Source of the DNA: an uncultured Clostridiaceae bacterium
Lineage (GTDB): Bacteria > Bacillota > Clostridia > Lachnospirales > Lachnospiraceae
NCBI GenBank assembly: GCA_949948825.1
Contig: CATLIJ010000044.1
Coordinates: 1 to 13,133, forward strand
Length of the DNA: 13,133 nucleotides
Direction of reading: 5' to 3'
In this document: piece by piece, positions 13,077 through 13,133 of the stretch
Position numbering within the stretch: position 1 is the stretch's first letter
Layout of the letters: every line of letters begins with the position of its first letter
Notes under the pieces: model-generated
Seen by the model: the letters and a program-made list of their open reading frames with translations, nothing else
Database searches by the model: none
Told to the model about the DNA's origin: nothing
Program-made: the position numbers and the translations under genes

Positions 13077-13133
13077 ATTACCGTTCACGGGGGCGGGGAA
13101 TCTGGTATGAATTTGGGAGTCAAGCTCGCTTGA
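13077..13133. repeat. Palindromic repeat cut by the right edge
   Basis: The last 14 bases (tcaagc-tc-gcttga) are self-complementary with six-base arms. Just before them is ggggcggggaatctg (13090-13104), which also occurs in reverse complement at 2416-2430. The arrangement suggests the left half of a long palindrome whose centre lies at the edge of the window. No gene end can be recognised in these bases. Confidence 0.45.

Noticed and set aside
1..13133. CRISPR arrays, rRNA, insertion-sequence transposases or phage genes
   Set aside because: No regularly spaced direct repeats, rRNA-like stretches, or transposase/integrase motifs were found on either strand.

Overview
The window looks like chromosomal DNA from an anaerobic Firmicute, most likely Lachnospiraceae (Clostridium/Blautia/Enterocloster type). 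The reasons are AGGAGG-type ribosome binding sites, short sigma-A promoters, a NifU-type Fe-S scaffold translationally coupled to mnmA, BMP-family nucleoside importers, and Ala/Ser/Thr-rich lipoproteins. This placement rests on style and gene content, not on a database match. Every gene I can support lies on the minus strand, so transcription runs from right to left.

Right part (13133 to 9846): a NifU/IscU-like scaffold and the tRNA 2-thiouridylase MnmA overlap by one base (TGATG). A lipoprotein with an SH3b domain and an N-acetylmuramoyl-L-alanine amidase domain follows from its own promoter, whose -35 box overlaps the mnmA stop codon. Next comes a tRNA-Ser(CGA) gene with a near-consensus promoter and its own terminator.

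Middle part (about 9806 to 9012): a compact block of nested hairpins with a 38-codon ORF, then a broken fragment of a surface-type protein with a one-base frameshift, then a strong terminator. It reads as a dispersed-repeat or degraded accessory stretch.

Left part (8935 to 1): the most interesting region. An extended -10 promoter precedes a histidine-phosphatase-superfamily protein, an unrecognised lipoprotein, a class II (fuculose-phosphate type) aldolase, a zinc alcohol dehydrogenase and an MtnA-type methylthioribose-1-phosphate isomerase. A BMP-family nucleoside-binding lipoprotein, a double ABC ATPase and a BPD_transp_2 permease (cut by the left edge) follow. A rho-independent hairpin lies between the binding protein and the ATPase and probably lowers expression of the membrane parts.

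Isomerase, aldolase and alcohol dehydrogenase fit the DHAP shunt for 5'-methylthioadenosine or 5'-deoxyadenosine by-products: (methylthio/deoxy)ribose-1-P to ribulose-1-P to DHAP plus an aldehyde, which is then reduced to an alcohol. With the nucleoside importer alongside, the inferred system takes up or disposes of 5'-modified nucleosides and recovers DHAP. The phosphorylase, or nucleosidase plus kinase, needed to enter the pathway is not in the window. The lipoprotein and the phosphatase have no assigned role in any version of the pathway I know.
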